Positions 61,921-64,000 of a stretch of DNA of 64,000 bases are shown piece by piece. Made by a program: the position numbers and the translations under genes. How positions within the stretch are numbered: the stretch's first letter is position 1; each line of letters starts with the position of its first letter. Source of the DNA: Pseudoalteromonas luteoviolacea H33-S (lineage in GTDB: Bacteria; Pseudomonadota; Gammaproteobacteria; Enterobacterales; Alteromonadaceae). A model generated the notes under the pieces. It was not told the origin of the DNA, searched no databases, and was given only the letters and a program-made list of their open reading frames with translations. The DNA lies in contig NZ_AUXY01000088.1 of NCBI RefSeq assembly GCF_001625695.1, positions 1 to 64,000 on the forward strand, given 5' to 3'.

Positions 61921-64000
61921 AAGCGATATTTTAGGTTAGCTGTGATGGTACGGCGTTGGCCATAGAAGCAATCCCCACGGTATAAACAACTGGTAATGAC
62001 TGTCTTGTCTGTTAAGTTGTCGATGTTAAGGCTTAACTCATAGTCGTTAAATTGATAGCCAACCATCATGTCATATAATGTAAAGCTATCTGTGGTAAGC
62101 GCCTTGTGATATTCAACACTACCAACAGAGACCGAGCGGCTACCATCAAATGTTTTGCCTACATATCGAATACCTGCACCAAACTTTAACCCCTCTAACA
62201 GGTTGTCTGCACGGTAAGTTGCCCATACTGATGCCAAATGCTCTGGGGTTGCTGACAGAGGCACATCATCAGTGCCAGTTGTTAATACAGCACCAGCCAT
62301 AATTTGCTGCTGCCGATCCGGAGCCTGTTGAGCTAACATAGCTGCCTGAGTAAAGATTTCTTGTGCAGATAGAGGAGTGGTATCTTGCTCAGATTCTGTG
62401 TACGCATATGAAGCATATACATCTAAATTTTCCCACTCTAGTTGCGCTTCAATCTCAAAGCCATCAACTGAGACTTCACTATCTTGTACATGTTCGAGAG
62501 GGGAAATTTTTCTTACATGATTTTTATCTGTGATATGGAAAACACTAGCAGTAATTAAGTGTTCAGTGCCAGCAGGTTGATATTTCACACCGTATTCTAT
62601 TTGCTCACCTTCTTTAGGCTTGAAGCTTCCGCCTTGTGGCCTTAAATCATATATAGGCTGGAATGACTCTGAGTAGCTAACATAAGGTGAAATACCATTT
62701 TCAAATTGGTATAGTCCGCCAATTCTACCTGTTAAAGCACTTTGCGATTTTTTAACTTGCAATAGACTTGCTACATCACCCACTTTTTCCCATGTTTTTT
62801 GCTCGAGATCGTCGTGGCGAAGTGCAGTGTTTAATACAAAATTATGGTATTCAAACGTCGCTTGGATGTATCCACCAAGTTGAGTATTGACTTGTTCTGG
62901 CGCGATGTCTTTTATTTCAGTTGGTAATGGATCATTTAAACCGTATACAGGGTTGTATAAATCTAATGGAGAAGAGACTCCACCGCGCAAACGACTGGTG
63001 CGTGTTTCTGCGTCTTGGAAATCAATACCAGCAACAATGTTTACTTCTACGTCATTGAATTCGATGTACTGATGCAGTTGGATATCACTTAACAAGCTCT
63101 TTGATTCGCCATCTGACATGCTAAATATACGCTTGATTGAGCGTTTATCTGCTTCAAACTTAGGTGGCCAAGAAAAAATAGTACGGTACTCAGAAGCGCT
63201 ATCACTATAGCGAGTAGACCAGTTAACTTGCGTGTCTTCAGCAATACTGTGCTCTACGATTGTTGTGATTGCAAACTGTTCCGTATCGTAGCGATCCCAA
63301 CCCGGCTCACTCACAAATCGTTCACTCGGGATTTGACCATATTTTGCTGGTAAAATGGTGCCTTCGTGAGGGAAGAATTGAGTTGAAGACCCTGACTCAT
63401 TTTCTTGTATATTAGTCAAGATTGTTAAACGAGTATCTTGGTTGATATCCCAAGCAAAGCTTGGTGCAAATACAAGTGTATTGTCTTCGACAAAGTCTGT
63501 TTGGGTATCACTATTACGATATACACCGACAAATCTTGCTTGATATTCATCGCTTTGACCAAAGGCTGTGTTGTAGTCACCAGCGAGCTGCGCGCGATCA
63601 TAGTTACCAACTTGTGCCCAGATCTCGCCTTGGGTTTCGCTGTGTGGACGTTTTGATACTGAGTTTATGATACCGCCTGTTGAGCCTTGACCATAAAGAA
63701 CAGAAGAGGGGCCTTTTAAAATTTCAACGCGCTCAAGTGTATAGGGGTTAGTACGTGTATTGTTGTAGTGTCCAAACTGCATTTGTAGGCCGTCTACATA
63801 AATTAGAGGGTCTACACCACGCACTTTTGACCAATCACCACGGGTATCGACACCATATGGGCCATTGTATACACCAGCTACATAACCAATTGCATCTTGT
63901 AAGGTTTCTGCACCAAGATCGGCGATTCGCTTTGAAGTTAAAACAGAAACTGATACAGGTGTTTTGGTAATAGGCACATCTGATTTTGATGCACTTGCAC
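61917..64000 (-). CDS. TonB-dependent siderophore receptor, 5' end beyond the window
   Basis: The visible part has the plug domain (about 1-140; VSVLTSKRIADLGAETLQDAI, RGVDPLIYVDGLQM, ERVEILKGPSSVLYGQGSTGGIINSVSKRP by position) and a long beta-barrel to the C-terminal LKYRF with the usual terminal Phe. The sequence resembles FhuE/FoxA/FpvA-type ferric-siderophore receptors. The frame is open to the right edge, where residues ASASKSDVPIT upstream would contain the end of the signal/TonB-box region, so the first part is missing. It overlaps the stop of the kinase gene by four bases, tail to tail. Confidence 0.9.
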   Translation of the reverse strand, partial: ASASKSDVPITKTPVSVSVLTSKRIADLGAETLQDAIGYVAGVYNGPYGVDTRGDWSKVRGVDPLIYVDGLQMQFGHYNNTRTNPYTLERVEILKGPSSVLYGQGSTGGIINSVSKRPHSETQGEIWAQVGNYDRAQLAGDYNTAFGQSDEYQARFVGVYRNSDTQTDFVEDNTLVFAPSFAWDINQDTRLTILTNIQENESGSSTQFFPHEGTILPAKYGQIPSERFVSEPGWDRYDTEQFAITTIVEHSIAEDTQVNWSTRYSDSASEYRTIFSWPPKFEADKRSIKRIFSMSDGESKSLLSDIQLHQYIEFNDVEVNIVAGIDFQDAETRTSRLRGGVSSPLDLYNPVYGLNDPLPTEIKDIAPEQVNTQLGGYIQATFEYHNFVLNTALRHDDLEQKTWEKVGDVASLLQVKKSQSALTGRIGGLYQFENGISPYVSYSESFQPIYDLRPQGGSFKPKEGEQIEYGVKYQPAGTEHLITASVFHITDKNHVRKISPLEHVQDSEVSVDGFEIEAQLEWENLDVYASYAYTESEQDTTPLSAQEIFTQAAMLAQQAPDRQQQIMAGAVLTTGTDDVPLSATPEHLASVWATYRADNLLEGLKFGAGIRYVGKTFDGSRSVSVGSVEYHKALTTDSFTLYDMMVGYQFNDYELSLNIDNLTDKTVITSCLYRGDCFYGQRRTITANLKYRF

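Noticed and set aside
1..64000. tRNA, rRNA, IS element, integrase, attachment site or CRISPR array
   Set aside because: No cloverleaf, ribosomal RNA, transposase-like gene, terminal inverted repeat pair or regular repeat array was found on either strand by eye.

Overview
The window reads as a chromosomal segment of a marine gammaproteobacterium of the order Alteromonadales, most likely Pseudoalteromonas or a close relative. The basis is the moderately AT-rich sequence, the gammaproteobacterial gene orders lrp-ftsK-lolA-rarA-serS, rmf/fabA (convergent) and mfd-csiV, the near-textbook Rmf, FabA, Mfd and azurin sequences, and the many secreted proteases and sensor proteins. No rRNA, tRNA, CRISPR array, integrase or insertion sequence was seen.

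Layout. (1) 0-7.3 kb: a MacB-like efflux operon (membrane-fusion adaptor, ABC ATPase, FtsX-type permease) followed by an NtrC-type response regulator and its sensor kinase. A sigma-54-type promoter and an upstream palindrome lie before the first gene, so the regulator probably activates the operon that precedes it. (2) 7.3-13.9 kb: accessory stretch with a frameshifted cytochrome b561, a divergent Rrf2-type regulator without a normal start codon, a Fur-boxed ChaN-like lipoprotein, a broken small Cys-rich gene, a response regulator with an unnamed output domain, and a membrane-anchored AraC-type regulator. (3) 14.0-18.9 kb: three tandem paralogues encoding secreted beta-roll proteins with YadA-head-like repeats but no membrane anchor, then a small exported protein and a Calx-beta secreted protein. 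(4) 19-31.2 kb: small genes, csiV-mfd, the agmatine-to-putrescine pair aguB-aguA, a PilZ-like protein, a chemoreceptor, an HDOD protein and alanine dehydrogenase. (5) 31.3-41.8 kb: conserved core (lrp, ftsK, lolA, rarA, crcB, serS, rmf, fabA, a double-length QueD-like protein, an M23 peptidase, a YciA-like thioesterase). (6) 42-48.6 kb: accessory genes, a perfect 44-bp palindrome, an exported S41 peptidase, azurin and a secreted subtilase with PKD and chitin-binding-like modules. (7) 48.6-64 kb: a dense signalling cluster (two hybrid kinases, two response regulators with the same unnamed output domain as the one in region 2, an OmpR-type regulator, an orphan CHASE3 sensor, an EAL c-di-GMP phosphodiesterase response regulator, a solute-binding protein translationally coupled to a hybrid kinase), ending with a TonB-dependent siderophore receptor that runs off the right edge.

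The less familiar content is the anchorless beta-roll triplet, the three response regulators sharing an unnamed output domain, the binding-protein/hybrid-kinase pair and the long perfect palindrome. Family names come from motifs read by eye; no database search was possible.
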